64,000 bases of DNA from CBDCYN01 sp965224205 (GCA_965224205.1 CBDCYN010000023.1:372001-436000), one strand, 5' to 3'; positions 43,301 to 52,790 are shown, numbered from the stretch's first letter. Translations and numbers: made by a program. Notes: generated by a model from the sequence alone, not told the origin.

Positions 43301-45145
43301 CTAGTGCTCAGCCGCCGTTTCGATCTCCACCGCCGGGCCCACACCCTCCGGTTCGCGGATCGACTCGACCATCGCCTGGATCGCCTCGCTCGGGGCTGCG
43401 CACAGCGGGGTGAGCATTAGGGTTACCATGAAGTTCAAGACCATCCCCACCGCGCCGATGCCCTGAGGATCGATCCCGAAACACCACGCCGGCACGTCGA
43501 AATAGACGTTGCCGATAATGTACGACGCGGTGAACCCGATCCCCGCTACCATCCCGCAGATCGCCGGCACCGTGCCCACCCCTTTCGAGAAAATCCCCAA
43601 TACGATCACCGGGAAGAAGCTCGACGCCGCCAGCCCGAACGCAAACGCGACCACCTGGCTAACAAACCCCGGCGGGAAGATCCCGAACAACCCGGCCACG
43701 ACCACGGCCAGACCGATCACCGCCCGCCCCACGACCAGACGCTTCGCCTCTGTGGCTCCCGGGTTGATCACCCGGTAGTACAAATCATGAGCGACGCTCG
43801 AAGAGATCACCAGCAGCAACCCGCTAGCCGTCGATAACGCCGCCGCCAACCCCCCCGCCGCCACTAGGGCGATGATCCAGTCCGCCAGCTGCGCCATCTC
43901 CGGGGTCGCCAGCACGATGATGTCCCGGTCCGGGCCCGACAGCTTCGCGAGGTTCACCGACGTATCGCCCCGCAGGACGAGCCGGGCATCCGCCCCGTTC
44001 GCGCCGTTCGACCCGACCCACGTCGCGTGGTCCGCAAGCAACCGGTCCCACGACAGGTGCTCGGGCAGCGGGCCCTTGTTGTACACCTCATTGTCATACT
44101 TCGCGGAATACCGCAAATACCCGTCGCCGTCGTCGAGCCAGAGGATCAGCCCGGTCTGCTGCCAATTATTGAACCAATCTGGCAGCTCGGCCGCAGATTT
44201 GCCGTTGATGCTGTTGATCATGTAATACCGGGCAAACGCCGCGGTCGCCGGCGCGGTGAGGTACAGTGTGGCGATAAAGAACAACGCCCAGAACGCGCTC
44301 CACCGCGCCGCCTTGACGTTTTTAACCGTATAGAACCGCACAATCACATGCGGCAACCCCGCCGTGCCCACCATCAGCGCCAACGTGACGCAAAAAACAT
44401 TCAGTACATCCCATTTGCCCACATGGGCGTCGGTATAACTGGCAAAACCCAGGTCGGCATGGATCTCATTAAGCTTCTCTAATAGCGCCACGCCCTGGCC
44501 GGTCAGCTCGCTACCCATGCCGATCTGCGGCACCGGTTGGCCCGTGAGCTTAATACTGATCGCGATCGCCGGGATCAGGAACGCCGTGATCAGCACCCAG
44601 TACTGAGCCACCTGCGTCCAGGTGATCCCCTTCATCCCCCCCAGGGTCGCGTAGATGAACACGATCGCCATCCCGATCATGACCCCGACGTTGATATCCA
44701 CCTCCAGGAACCGGCTAAACACGATCCCCACGCCCCGCATCTGCCCCGCCACGTACGTAAAGCTCACGAACACCGCGCACAGCACCGCTACAAGCCGGGC
44801 GATGTTCGAATCGTACCGATCCCCCACAAAATCCGGCACCGTAAAATGCCCGAACTTCCGCAGGTAAGGCGCCAATAGCAGCGCCAGCAAGACATACCCC
44901 CCCGTCCAGCCCATCAGGTACACCCCCCCGGCGTACCCCATGGTCGAGATCAGCCCCGCCATAGAGATAAACGACGCGGCGCTCATCCAGTCCGCGCCCG
45001 TGGCCATCCCATTGGCGAGCGCCGGCACGCCGCGCCCTGCCACGTAGAACCCGCGCGTGTCGCGCACCTTGCACAGCCACGCGATCAGCAGGTACAAGCC
45101 GAAGGTCGCCCCCACGAAGCAATAGGTCCAGCCGGTGATCCCCAT
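43301..45145 (-). CDS. sodium:solute symporter (SSS family, large subunit with DUF4212 partner)
   Basis: A 614-aa transporter with about 13 helices. SSS signatures: FYVAGRGVPALANGMATGADWMSAASFISMAGL, GWTGGYVLLALLLAPYLRKFG, FTVPDFVGDRY and GGMKGITWTQVAQYWVLI; later AAALSTASGLLLVISSSVAHDLYY. A hydrophilic insert of about 90 residues before the last helices is typical of the VC_2705-type subfamily that pairs with a DUF4212 protein. Acetate-like monocarboxylates are plausible substrates. GGAGGG lies 6 nt upstream, within the end of the small-subunit gene. Confidence 0.9.
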   Translation of the reverse strand: MGITGWTYCFVGATFGLYLLIAWLCKVRDTRGFYVAGRGVPALANGMATGADWMSAASFISMAGLISTMGYAGGVYLMGWTGGYVLLALLLAPYLRKFGHFTVPDFVGDRYDSNIARLVAVLCAVFVSFTYVAGQMRGVGIVFSRFLEVDINVGVMIGMAIVFIYATLGGMKGITWTQVAQYWVLITAFLIPAIAISIKLTGQPVPQIGMGSELTGQGVALLEKLNEIHADLGFASYTDAHVGKWDVLNVFCVTLALMVGTAGLPHVIVRFYTVKNVKAARWSAFWALFFIATLYLTAPATAAFARYYMINSINGKSAAELPDWFNNWQQTGLILWLDDGDGYLRYSAKYDNEVYNKGPLPEHLSWDRLLADHATWVGSNGANGADARLVLRGDTSVNLAKLSGPDRDIIVLATPEMAQLADWIIALVAAGGLAAALSTASGLLLVISSSVAHDLYYRVINPGATEAKRLVVGRAVIGLAVVVAGLFGIFPPGFVSQVVAFAFGLAASSFFPVIVLGIFSKGVGTVPAICGMVAGIGFTASYIIGNVYFDVPAWCFGIDPQGIGAVGMVLNFMVTLMLTPLCAAPSEAIQAMVESIREPEGVGPAVEIETAAEH

Positions 45146-45148
45146 CGG

Positions 45149-45508
45149 TTAACCCTCCATCTTCTGACCGGGGTCCCCCTGGCGGCGAGCAAGACCTTCA
45201 ATCTCTCGATGGTGTTTGCGATCCAGCCGATTCAACGCTGTTGCGTAGACCAGGATCAACAAGACAAACGTGATGATGCTGCCCTGCTGGGCGAACCAGA
45301 AGCCCAAGGGGAACCCCCCAAGCCGGAATTGATTGAGCCAATCCGCCGCCAACACCCCGCAGCCCAGCCCCACCACTGCCCAGATCGCAAGTAGCACCGC
45401 CATGACCCGCACGTTCGCCTTCCAGTACCGCTCCAGCGCCGCGTGCACACGCGGGTCGCGCAGATCCGGCTGGGCCTCCACGCCAACGGGTTTTTCTGAT
45501 TCAGACAA
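45149..45508 (-). CDS. DUF4212 small subunit of the sodium:solute symporter
   Basis: A 119-aa protein with two helices. The family block is ALERYWKANVRVMAVLLAIW and GGFPLGFWFAQQGSIITFVLLILVYA, ending in LNRLDRKH. These small proteins are always encoded next to an SSS permease and are thought to be needed for its function. The start is probably TTG 45508 (AAGGGG 6 nt upstream); TTG 45514 is another option. The permease gene begins 4 nt after the stop. Confidence 0.9.
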   Translation of the reverse strand: MSESEKPVGVEAQPDLRDPRVHAALERYWKANVRVMAVLLAIWAVVGLGCGVLAADWLNQFRLGGFPLGFWFAQQGSIITFVLLILVYATALNRLDRKHHREIEGLARRQGDPGQKMEG

Positions 45509-46024
45509 ACGCAACCCCTTATGGAAAACCGCTCACCACGAGCCGCGACCGTAGGGGAGTGGGTTCTTCTCGCCGACCCATCCGTCACCGATCTGCCGTT
45601 AAACGACTCACGGCATCGTCGTAACCGCGTCCCGCTCTCATCCGTGGCGCGCACGTTCTCCTTCCCTCCAACGCGAGCGCATGCTAGCGGACACGCCAGA
45701 GACGTGCAATTTCTTGAAGAAATGGACTCTGGCAGAGGCCCGTCGTTTATCTGCCGATGCAATAAGGATCCTTGGTTCTACGGAGGAAACCATGGATCAT
45801 AGTGTCATGGTGGGATTCCTTCCACCATTCAATTGTCGGCCTGGATCAGGTTCGGGCCGTGGCCCCGTAACCGCACGCGAATGCGTCAGGGCCACGATCC
45901 GCCGTGCCTCCAAACTCCGTCCTCGATTTAGAGTCAGAAGATGTCTCTGAAAAACTCAAGGTTGTTCCCAAGATTGGCTCTGACGTCGCTGAGGATGGGG
46001 TGTAATCTCCAACTCGGAGGTTTT
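45509..46024. other. 516-bp intergenic region
   Basis: Holds one short GC-rich repeat at 45538. Elsewhere no gene is convincing; an 89-codon plus frame at 45681-45950 has no ribosome-binding site or family. Confidence 0.45.
45538..45566 (+). repeat. short GC-rich interspersed repeat, copy
   Basis: ACGAGCCGCGACCGTAGGGG followed by AGTGGGTTC. Two mismatches to the other copies. It lies about 30 bp upstream of the DUF4212 gene. Confidence 0.6.
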
Positions 46025-46282
46025 TCAGAGGCCCCAGAACCCGGTCGAGATCGTGACCTCACCGGTCACAATATTCTTTACGTCATAGCCCGCGGCCAAA
46101 GCCATTGCATCCGACCAGGCAGGCACACCGGGGGCAGTCAGCCAATACTTACCCGTAACCCGATGAGCCTCCAACACGGCCATCGACGGCGTCGTGACCT
46201 GACCGTGACCGCCTCCGTTGACCCCTGCCGCTTCCTGGCGGGCCATTGGCTCCCATGTCTGGTTGTTGTATCTGAGTGTCAT
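46025..46282 (-). CDS. small hypothetical protein
   Basis: An 85-aa soluble protein, MTLRYNNQTWEPMARQEAAG through GYDVKNIVTGEVTISTGFWGL. No cysteine, transmembrane segment or known motif. Called because AAAGGG lies 8 nt before the ATG at 46282 and the composition is protein-like (balanced, with Trp and Tyr). Upstream residues of the open frame to 46354 are ignored. Function unknown. Confidence 0.5.
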   Translation of the reverse strand: MTLRYNNQTWEPMARQEAAGVNGGGHGQVTTPSMAVLEAHRVTGKYWLTAPGVPAWSDAMALAAGYDVKNIVTGEVTISTGFWGL

Positions 46283-46410
46283 GTGAATCCCTTTCAATGT
46301 AGAGATGTTGATGGATGTGAGGTGACCCGGTGTCAGCCTCCAATATATATACACCTAGGGATGGGGATTCTTTCACTCCAAGATGACTATTACTTGATCG
46401 GCTCATGTAT

Positions 46411-47964
46411 TCACGGCGTGGCGTGCACACGCTGATCGAGAACGACCCCCTCGTGAGGCATCGGCTGATCCGTCCCCACCAAATCAGCAAGAGTCGATCG
46501 ACCAGCCGCTTCCCGCTGGGCCTGGAGCAGTTTCTCGATCACCGCCGCGGCCGGCCCTTGCTGGCAGTCGAGGCTCCGTTGGGTGAGAGATCGCCCAAGA
46601 TCGATCAACTTAGAAATCAAAATGTTCTGCGGCGGCTTCGCCAACGCATACCCCCCGTCGTCGTCATCCGATGACCGCGTCTGATGCAGCAGCCCCGCCT
46701 CTTCGAGGACCCCCCCCAGCGCGACCACCGAGCGGATCGGCACCTTGATCCGCGACGCCAGCGCCTCGGCGTCGACCACCCGGCCGGCATCGAACTCTTT
46801 AGCCACCTCCGCCATTAGCGGGATCAGCCAGTACGGATTAAGATTGCGACGCGGGTCCGAACGGGCCTCTTCCTTTTCGAATTCACGGCCGTGCATCGCC
46901 TGGAGCGTGGACGTAATCTCGAGGCCGAACAAGACGATCAGCCACGTGAGGTACAACCACAACAAAAACAACGGCAGCAGCCCCAGCGATCCGTACAACG
47001 CCGAGTAGCTCACCGCCTTGGTCACGTACAGTTTGAACCCCCACTTGCTCAGCTCCCACAACGCAGCAGCGACAAACGCCCCGATCAGCGCCGGTCGCAG
47101 CCGCACCTTGGTATTGGGCATCAGGATGTACAGCAAGAAAATAAGCAGCCACGTCGCCCCCAACGCCGTGAACCCGCTGAGGATATCCACCGTCTTCGAC
47201 CACGGGCTCCACGCGCTAAGCCCCCCCGCCCATTGGACCAGCGTCCCCGCCACGTTAAAACTCAGAAACAGCAACACCGGCCCGAGGGTGATCACCGCCC
47301 AGTACAGCGGGATCCGCAGGTGCCACGCCCGCCCGCTGGGGCTTTGATAAATATGATTGAACGTCTGCTCGACCGTAATCACCAGCGACAACGCCGCCCA
47401 GATCAAGATCCCCAAACCCACCATCCCGATACTGCCAAAATTCACGTTCGCGGCCTTGTCAGCCAGGTCCGCGATGATCTTGTCGATGCTCTCTTGCAAG
47501 ACACGCCGCGCCTGGACCTGATCCTCTCCGCCCTGGGCATCCTCACCATCGGCGGGTTGGGTCGTGGCCAGTAGGGGTTTCTCAGAGATGTCCTCGGTCA
47601 CCGCCTCATCATCGAGGATGGGATCGTCTATTCCTGGATCTTCGTGAGGCTGGGCCGCCAAGGTGATCGACGTGAGCCCCATGTACTCATAGAGCTTGTC
47701 TTGCCACTCGTTGCGTGCCTGGTCGAGATTACTAAACGACCGGAACACCAGCAGCATCAGCACGACCGTCGGGATCAAGCTAAAGATCGTACGATAGGTC
47801 AGCGCCGCAGCCATCTGCGACGCCTGATCGCGCCGCAGCTGCCGACCGCAATACCGCGCCAGATCCACCGCAAACCGCCCCGCCCGCTGGGCGCGACTCA
47901 GCTCACTGGCCGGCCGATTCAACCACCGGCGGCACGATTGCACAAGGCGGGAAATCCAACTCAT
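46411..47964 (-). CDS. YihY/BrkB-family envelope membrane protein with C-terminal winged-helix domain
   Basis: A 517-aa protein. The BrkB fold begins with DQASQMAAALTYRTIFSLIPTVVLML, and six helices follow, including FLLYILMPNTKVRLRPALIGAFVAA and LLPLFLLWLYLTWLIVLFGLEI. A long acidic periplasmic loop (about residues 95-160, DDEAVTEDISEK) is unusual. The C-terminus is a soluble winged-helix-like domain (ASRIKVPIRSVVALGGVLEEAGLL), as in longer family members. It was once misnamed RNase BN; the role is unknown. GATAAT lies 6 nt before the ATG and no Shine-Dalgarno is seen, suggesting a leaderless mRNA. Confidence 0.87.
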   Translation of the reverse strand: MSWISRLVQSCRRWLNRPASELSRAQRAGRFAVDLARYCGRQLRRDQASQMAAALTYRTIFSLIPTVVLMLLVFRSFSNLDQARNEWQDKLYEYMGLTSITLAAQPHEDPGIDDPILDDEAVTEDISEKPLLATTQPADGEDAQGGEDQVQARRVLQESIDKIIADLADKAANVNFGSIGMVGLGILIWAALSLVITVEQTFNHIYQSPSGRAWHLRIPLYWAVITLGPVLLFLSFNVAGTLVQWAGGLSAWSPWSKTVDILSGFTALGATWLLIFLLYILMPNTKVRLRPALIGAFVAAALWELSKWGFKLYVTKAVSYSALYGSLGLLPLFLLWLYLTWLIVLFGLEITSTLQAMHGREFEKEEARSDPRRNLNPYWLIPLMAEVAKEFDAGRVVDAEALASRIKVPIRSVVALGGVLEEAGLLHQTRSSDDDDGGYALAKPPQNILISKLIDLGRSLTQRSLDCQQGPAAAVIEKLLQAQREAAGRSTLADLVGTDQPMPHEGVVLDQRVHATP

Positions 47965-47995
47965 AAGGGCATTATCGGCTCAAAGGCGACGGGCG

Positions 47996-48217
47996 TCATG
48001 CCGGGTCGTAACCCGATCCGCCCCACGGGCGGCAGCGGCCGATCCGCCGGATCCCCAGCCACCCCCCCCGCCACGGGCCGTGCCGGCGGACCGCGTCGAT
48101 CATGTACTGGCTGCACGTGGGCTTAAACCGGCAGTGGCCCCGGTACAGCAGACCAAAGGTAGCGCGGTACAGCAGCACCAAGAAGATCAAACCTTGACTG
48201 ATCCATCTCTGGGGCAT
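47996..48217 (-). CDS. yidD: membrane protein insertion efficiency factor
   Basis: A 73-aa YidD protein: GLIFLVLLYRATFGLLYRG, CRFKPTCSQYMIDAVRRHGPWRGGWLGIRRIGRCRPWGGSGYDPA, with the conserved Cys residues and C-terminal H/G-x-GYDP. AGGA 6 nt upstream favours ATG 48217. It follows rnpA by 8 nt, the standard rnpA-yidD order. Confidence 0.93.
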   Translation of the reverse strand: MPQRWISQGLIFLVLLYRATFGLLYRGHCRFKPTCSQYMIDAVRRHGPWRGGWLGIRRIGRCRPWGGSGYDPA

Positions 48218-48225
48218 TACTGATC

Positions 48226-48591
48226 CTAGTTCCGTTGCGCCCACCGCACCACGGCCGCCATCATCGCCCGATACCGCTCAAGACCCAGCGGCTCGTGCGC
48301 CCGCACCACCACAACGACGTCGAAACCACGATCCCAGTCGTGCTGACCCAGCCGGAACGCCTCTCGGAGCATCCGCTTGATCCGGTTCCGCTTCGTCGCC
48401 GCCCCCACCTTCCGTGATACACTAAGACCCAGCCGGGGGTACCCCAGGTCATTGGGCTTGACATAAACCGTGATCGGCCCCAGGTGCTTGCGACGCCGCG
48501 CCGCGTACACCCGCCCAAAGGCGCGGCGCCCGTGCAGCCGCCGGCTACGGCTAAAACGGTACCGAACCGGTTGGCTCGATGGATCGGTCAT
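48226..48591 (-). CDS. rnpA: ribonuclease P protein component
   Basis: A 121-aa basic protein binding RNase P RNA for tRNA 5' processing. RNR signature region: GAATKRNRIKRMLREAFRLG; N-terminal RFSRSRRLHGRRAFGRVY. rpmH, the normal upstream neighbour, is missing here: the IS630-type element lies upstream instead, so the usual rpmH-rnpA-yidD order appears interrupted or rearranged. Confidence 0.93.
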   Translation of the reverse strand: MTDPSSQPVRYRFSRSRRLHGRRAFGRVYAARRRKHLGPITVYVKPNDLGYPRLGLSVSRKVGAATKRNRIKRMLREAFRLGQHDWDRGFDVVVVVRAHEPLGLERYRAMMAAVVRWAQRN

Positions 48592-48629
48592 ATACCTTCC
48601 TCGGGTGAGTTTGTCTGATCGGTAGAATA

Positions 48630-49740
48630 GGCTGACGTTAGCGGTTTGATTTTACTACGAAGTCACTGGACACAGGAGGCATGGATGCTTCAGATCACAT
48701 TGACGGACGATGCGGTGGCGGCGTTGGATCGGGGGCGTTTTAGCGATCCAGATCCGCGGGTGCGGCGGAAGTTGCAGGTGGTTTGGCTCAAGAGCCATGG
48801 GTTGGCACATCGGCAGATCGCGGCCTTGGCAGGGGTCAGCAGCCGGACGGTGCAGCGTTATTTGAATACGTACCTCGACGGTGGGATCGAGGCGTTGAGG
48901 CAAAACGGCTACCGGGGTCAGCCCAGTCAATTGAACGCGCACGGCCCGAAGGTCAAGGCGTCTTTGGAACAACACCCGCCGTCGACGATCCACGAGGCGA
49001 GCCATCAGATCACGCAACTCACCGGTCTGCGTCGCGGCCCGACGCAAGTGCGAGCTTTTTTGAAACGGCTGGGTCTGCGTCGTCGCAAGCTCGGGGGTGT
49101 GCCGGGCAAGCTTGATCAGGCCAAGCATCAACAGCAGCGTGAATTCCTTGAACAGACCCTCGATCCGGCTTTGGACGAAGCCGAACGGGGTGATCGCAGG
49201 GTTTTTTTGTAGACGCCTGCCACTTCGTCCATGGCGCGTTTCTGTGCTACGTGTGGTGCGTGGTGAGGCTGTTCATCCGCACGCCCACCGGCCGCCGCCG
49301 GCTGAACGTGTTGGGGGCGTTGGATTTCGTGACCCGAGAGTTGGTGACCGTCACGAACACGACGTACATCACGGCCCAAACGGTCTGCGAATTACTCGAG
49401 ACGCTCGCGGGGCGTTACCCCGGCCAAGCGATCACCCTGGTGCTGGACAACGCGCGGTATCAACGCTGCCGGTTGGTCCAAGATCGGGCCGTGGGGTTGG
49501 GCATCGAGTTGATGTTCCTGCCGTCCTACTCGCCGCACCTGAACCTGATCGAACGGATCTGGGGCCTGCTCAAGAAACGCTGCCTCAACGGCCGGTACTA
49601 CGAAACGTTCGATCGATTTCAGCAAGCCATCCACGACGGCATCGCCAAGCTGGCCACCGACGACAAACCCAACGTCCAAACCCTCATCACCCGCAACTTC
49701 CAACACTTCAACAATCGGACAATCTTAGCCGCGTGAGGTA
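48630..49740 (+). mobile_element. IS630-type insertion sequence (ends approximate)
   Basis: The transposase gene defines the element. GGCTGACGTTAGCGGTTTG at 48630-48648, just after a TA, and the reverse complement of 49712-49730 share 13 of 19 positions and may be the terminal inverted repeats. The right end is not firm: no TA directly follows that match; a TA lies at 49739-49740. A copy of the short GC-rich repeat lies right after it. Confidence 0.6.
48685..49736 (+). CDS. IS630-family transposase, -1 frameshift at a T7 run
   Basis: Part 1 (48685-49212) carries the helix-turn-helix: HRQIAALAGVSSRTVQRYLNTYLDGG and a second DNA-binding region. Part 2 carries the DDE core: VDACHFVHGAFLCYVW, LVLDNARYQRCRL and LPSYSPHLNLIERIWGLLKKR. 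The parts are joined by a -1 shift at T7 (49202-49208, codons GTT TTT TTG TAG), giving VFFVDACH and 350 aa. This may be programmed frameshifting on a T-run, as known for some IS630 members, or a missing T. AGGAGG 5 nt before ATG 48685 sets the start. Confidence 0.88.
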
Positions 49741-49747
49741 TATTACC

Positions 49748-49780
49748 ACGACGAGCCGCGACCGTGAGGGAGCGGTTTCT
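49748..49780 (+). repeat. short GC-rich interspersed repeat, copy
   Basis: ACGACGAGCCGCGACCGTGA followed by GGGAGCGGTTTCT. Best intergenic copy of the family; it sits directly after the IS630-type element and before the ClC gene. Confidence 0.65.
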
Positions 49781-49826
49781 TCAAAACCCTCACAAACCGC
49801 GTAACGCCCGTGTCGCGGTCCCCCCA

Positions 49827-51671
49827 TCACGCCTGTTCCAACGCCTGATGGTACTGCCGGATCAGCCGCGAACGCGTCACCAAACCTAATACGTCGTTAT
49901 CGTCGCTGACGACCGTCAAGCTCGCCACATCGTGACGCGCGAACTTATCGAGCACCCGGTCGAGCGTCTCGTCACGCGTCACCGTCGGCAGGTCGGTGCG
50001 CATCAGCTCAGCGACGATCATCAGCGGCACCGCCTCCCTCGCCAGCAGCGTGGTGCGGACGTCCTGCCCCACGACCATCCCCTCGTACCGGTTGTTCTCA
50101 TCCCGCACCACGTAGTCTGACACCGCGTAGTCCTGGGCCAGGTCGATCAGCTTCTGAACCGGATCACCCGACCCCACCAACACCGCCGGGGTCAGCGGTA
50201 CCTGGTCTACCGTTAGCCGACGCAGCACCGTCATGTCCGACAGCGCCCCGACGCGGATCCCCCGCTCCCGCAACGCCAACACGTAGATGCTGTCACGGAT
50301 CAGCATCTGCGCGATCACCGTGGCCACGATCGCCACGAGCATCACCGGCAGGATCACCTTGTACTCACGGGTGATCTCGAACACCAGGATGATCGCCGTC
50401 AGCGGGCAGTGCACCGCGGCGCTGAGCACCCCCGCCATCCCCGCCAGCGCGTACGCCGCCGGGCTAACGTCCTGATAAAAACCGGTCTGCCCCACCGCCA
50501 CCCCGAACGCCGCGCCAAACGCCGCACCGATAAACAGCGTCGGTGCAAAGATCCCCCCGCTGCCGCCCGAACCCAGGGTCAGGCTCGTGCCCAGTGTCTT
50601 GCAAAGCCCCGCCAACACCAAAAACCCCAGCGTCGCGTTGCCCAACGCCACCGCGCCCGTCGCGGAATACGCGTCCGGGGTCAGCAAGGTCTCAATCACC
50701 GGGTACCCGTTGCCGAAAAACGCCGGGGGGTGATACACCGGGATCGCGTCCGGGTACGCCAGCACAAAACCGATCCCCAAGACCCCGATCGATAACCCCC
50801 CGAGCATGGGCTTGATCGGGCCCGAGACATTGACCTTCGCCCACGCCCGCTCCAGCCCACCTAGCGTCTTGGCAAATACCCACCCCCCCAGCCCGCAACA
50901 CACCCCAAGCAGCAGGTACGACGGGATCTCGCTAAACACGAACTGGTACGTGAACTGGTCATGATCCAGCTCAAACAACGCCCCATAGTCCTCCGCCACC
51001 GCCTGATTAACCGCCACCCCGAACACCGAGGCGATCACCAGCGGCATAAACGTCTTGAGCGAAAAATCCCTCAGCACCACCTCCAGCACCAAAAGCACCC
51101 CCGCGATCGGCGCGTTGAAGATCGCCGCCAGCCCCGCAGCCGCCCCGCACCCGATCAGCGTGTTCATGTGCTCACGGCTCACGCGAAGCAGCCGCCCCGT
51201 CACCGACCCCAGCACCGACCCGATATGCACGATCGGCCCTTCCTGCCCCGTCGCCCCCCCCGACCCGATCGTGACCGCCGAGTTCAATGCGGTCAACACC
51301 CCGGCTTTGGGCTTCATCCGCCCCTCGTGCCGCGCCATCGCCTCGATCACCTCCGGGATCCCGTGGCTGATCATCGGCAGCCCAAACCACTTCTTGCTCA
51401 GACCCACCGCCAGCCCCCCCACCGCCGGCAATAGCAAAAGCAGCCACCACCGCGACGTGCTCAGCTCGTGCCCCGTGGTCTGCCCGTAAGTGATCGCTTC
51501 GCTTTGATGGACCAGCTGCCCGTACCCCTGTGCCGCCAACCCCGCCAGCGACCCGATCCCCGCCGCCAGCGGGATCAAGAACCAATCACGGGCAAACCCC
51601 GCCTTGATCAGCACCCGATTCAGCTGCATCCGCCAGCGCGTCGCGGCTGAGGCTAGTTCCGTAAAACCCAT
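49827..51671 (-). CDS. ClC-type chloride channel/antiporter with CBS pair
   Basis: About 614 aa. The ClC selectivity motifs are GSGGATGQEGPIVHIGS (GxGxP/GREGP-like; here Gln replaces Arg in GREGP) and LGSGGSGGIFAPTLFIGAAFG (GxFxP). The PLTAIILVFEITREY segment precedes the last helices. Two CBS motifs follow (about 490-610): IDLAQDYAVSDYVVRDENNRYEGMV and VLDKFARHDVASLTVV. The second-motif gating Glu is in GQEGPIV. It moves Cl- alone or against H+. GTG 51698 is an alternative start. Confidence 0.9.
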   Translation of the reverse strand: MGFTELASAATRWRMQLNRVLIKAGFARDWFLIPLAAGIGSLAGLAAQGYGQLVHQSEAITYGQTTGHELSTSRWWLLLLLPAVGGLAVGLSKKWFGLPMISHGIPEVIEAMARHEGRMKPKAGVLTALNSAVTIGSGGATGQEGPIVHIGSVLGSVTGRLLRVSREHMNTLIGCGAAAGLAAIFNAPIAGVLLVLEVVLRDFSLKTFMPLVIASVFGVAVNQAVAEDYGALFELDHDQFTYQFVFSEIPSYLLLGVCCGLGGWVFAKTLGGLERAWAKVNVSGPIKPMLGGLSIGVLGIGFVLAYPDAIPVYHPPAFFGNGYPVIETLLTPDAYSATGAVALGNATLGFLVLAGLCKTLGTSLTLGSGGSGGIFAPTLFIGAAFGAAFGVAVGQTGFYQDVSPAAYALAGMAGVLSAAVHCPLTAIILVFEITREYKVILPVMLVAIVATVIAQMLIRDSIYVLALRERGIRVGALSDMTVLRRLTVDQVPLTPAVLVGSGDPVQKLIDLAQDYAVSDYVVRDENNRYEGMVVGQDVRTTLLAREAVPLMIVAELMRTDLPTVTRDETLDRVLDKFARHDVASLTVVSDDNDVLGLVTRSRLIRQYHQALEQA

Positions 51672-51781
51672 CGCGGCAGTGTAAGGCAACGGCGACACGG
51701 CTGCTTAGCCACGCAATAAACTTGATTCTGGGAAATATCCCCGGTGTGAGAGCTACCTAGATGCACCGCTTGGAGGCAACC

Positions 51782-52645
51782 TCAAGACTCGTCCGTGACG
51801 GTCTCGTTAAAGGTCTGGGCCATCCCCATCCCCAGCGTGCACCCCACCAGCCCCGCCGACGCGTAATGGATCGGCAACGCCAACGCCAACCCCGGCAGCG
51901 ACTGGTGATACCAGGCCTTAAGAAATGGCTCGGTCTGACCAAACCGGATCAAGATATACCCATAGCAACACACCGCCACCAAGAACGGGCTCGACAATAC
52001 CCCCAACGGGTTGGCAAAAGGAAACGCGGTCTGAGCAATCAACCCACCCAACAAAAACGCGATGATCAACCCGCAGATCACCTGCCCGGTATCCGCGTTG
52101 TGGATCAGGATGTACCCCACGACCGCCGCGATCCCCCCGCACACCAACCCCGAACCCGCCACCTGCACAAACGGGCTGCGCCGCGGCGTATCGACCCCCA
52201 AATGGTCCCCAAACGCCAACGCCGGCCAGCGCGTGCGAAGCGGCGACCGCAGCCGTTGGATCACGAACAGCATCAACAGCACCCCCACCTGCCAGATCAG
52301 CGTCTCAAAGATCAGCCACTTGTAGTCACCCGTCAACGTAGCCGACTTAAGCCAACCCTCCATCGACCCCCCCACCGCCGCCAGCATCCCCAACGCCGCC
52401 GCGACCGTGAAGATCCCCGACATCGCGTGGCCCGTCGCCGAGCTGATCAAGCCTAACCCCATCGCCGGCAACCCCGCCAGCGCGACGATCACGACCGCGA
52501 CCACCAGCCCCACCCGGGCCGACGTAAGCGTCAAGCCGGTGCTCCCATCCGCAGCCCGCAACGCCGCCGCAACCACCAGCCAACACAACGCCCCGAGCAC
52601 CACACCGGTCCCGATCATCAGCCGCTGTCGAATCGATGGCAACAT
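51782..52645 (-). CDS. multi-spanning membrane protein of unknown family
   Basis: A 287-aa protein with about seven or eight helices (LMIGTGVVLGALCWLVVAAAL; LVVAVVIVALAGLPAMGLGLI; WLIFETLIWQVGVLLMLFV; GSGLVCGGIAAVVGYILI; QVICGLIIAFLLGGLIAQTAF; SPFLVAVCCYGYILI). AAGGA 6 nt upstream of 52645 sets the start. No catalytic motif. It lies between the ClC and hemB genes on the same strand with gaps of about 110-145 bp. Confidence 0.72.
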   Translation of the reverse strand: MLPSIRQRLMIGTGVVLGALCWLVVAAALRAADGSTGLTLTSARVGLVVAVVIVALAGLPAMGLGLISSATGHAMSGIFTVAAALGMLAAVGGSMEGWLKSATLTGDYKWLIFETLIWQVGVLLMLFVIQRLRSPLRTRWPALAFGDHLGVDTPRRSPFVQVAGSGLVCGGIAAVVGYILIHNADTGQVICGLIIAFLLGGLIAQTAFPFANPLGVLSSPFLVAVCCYGYILIRFGQTEPFLKAWYHQSLPGLALALPIHYASAGLVGCTLGMGMAQTFNETVTDES

Positions 52646-52751
52646 CAGGGATCCTTCTATCGTCCAACGGACAACGCCCAAACCGCAGCGTTATCACCCG
52701 CCGTTCACGCCTCTTGAGTTAGCGACGAAACAAGCCAACATTTTAGCCACT

Positions 52752-52780
52752 TTAGCCCCACGTGATTCACGTGGGGCTAA
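52752..52780. repeat. perfect 14-bp palindrome, 1-nt centre
   Basis: TTAGCCCCACGTGA and TCACGTGGGGCTAA surround a single T. It lies 11 bp past the hemB stop on that strand. There is no following T-run, so it may stop transcription by Rho-independent-like pausing, protect mRNA ends, or be a REP-type element. TTTTAGCCAC just before it repeats part of the arm. Confidence 0.65.
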
Positions 52781-52790
52781 GAACCAACCC

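Noticed and set aside
45681..45950. 89-codon plus frame upstream of the symporter genes
   Set aside because: No ribosome-binding site or recognisable domain.
51740..51775. ATGCACCGCTTGG shared with 9969-9981
   Set aside because: A single 13-bp match without flanking similarity; likely chance.
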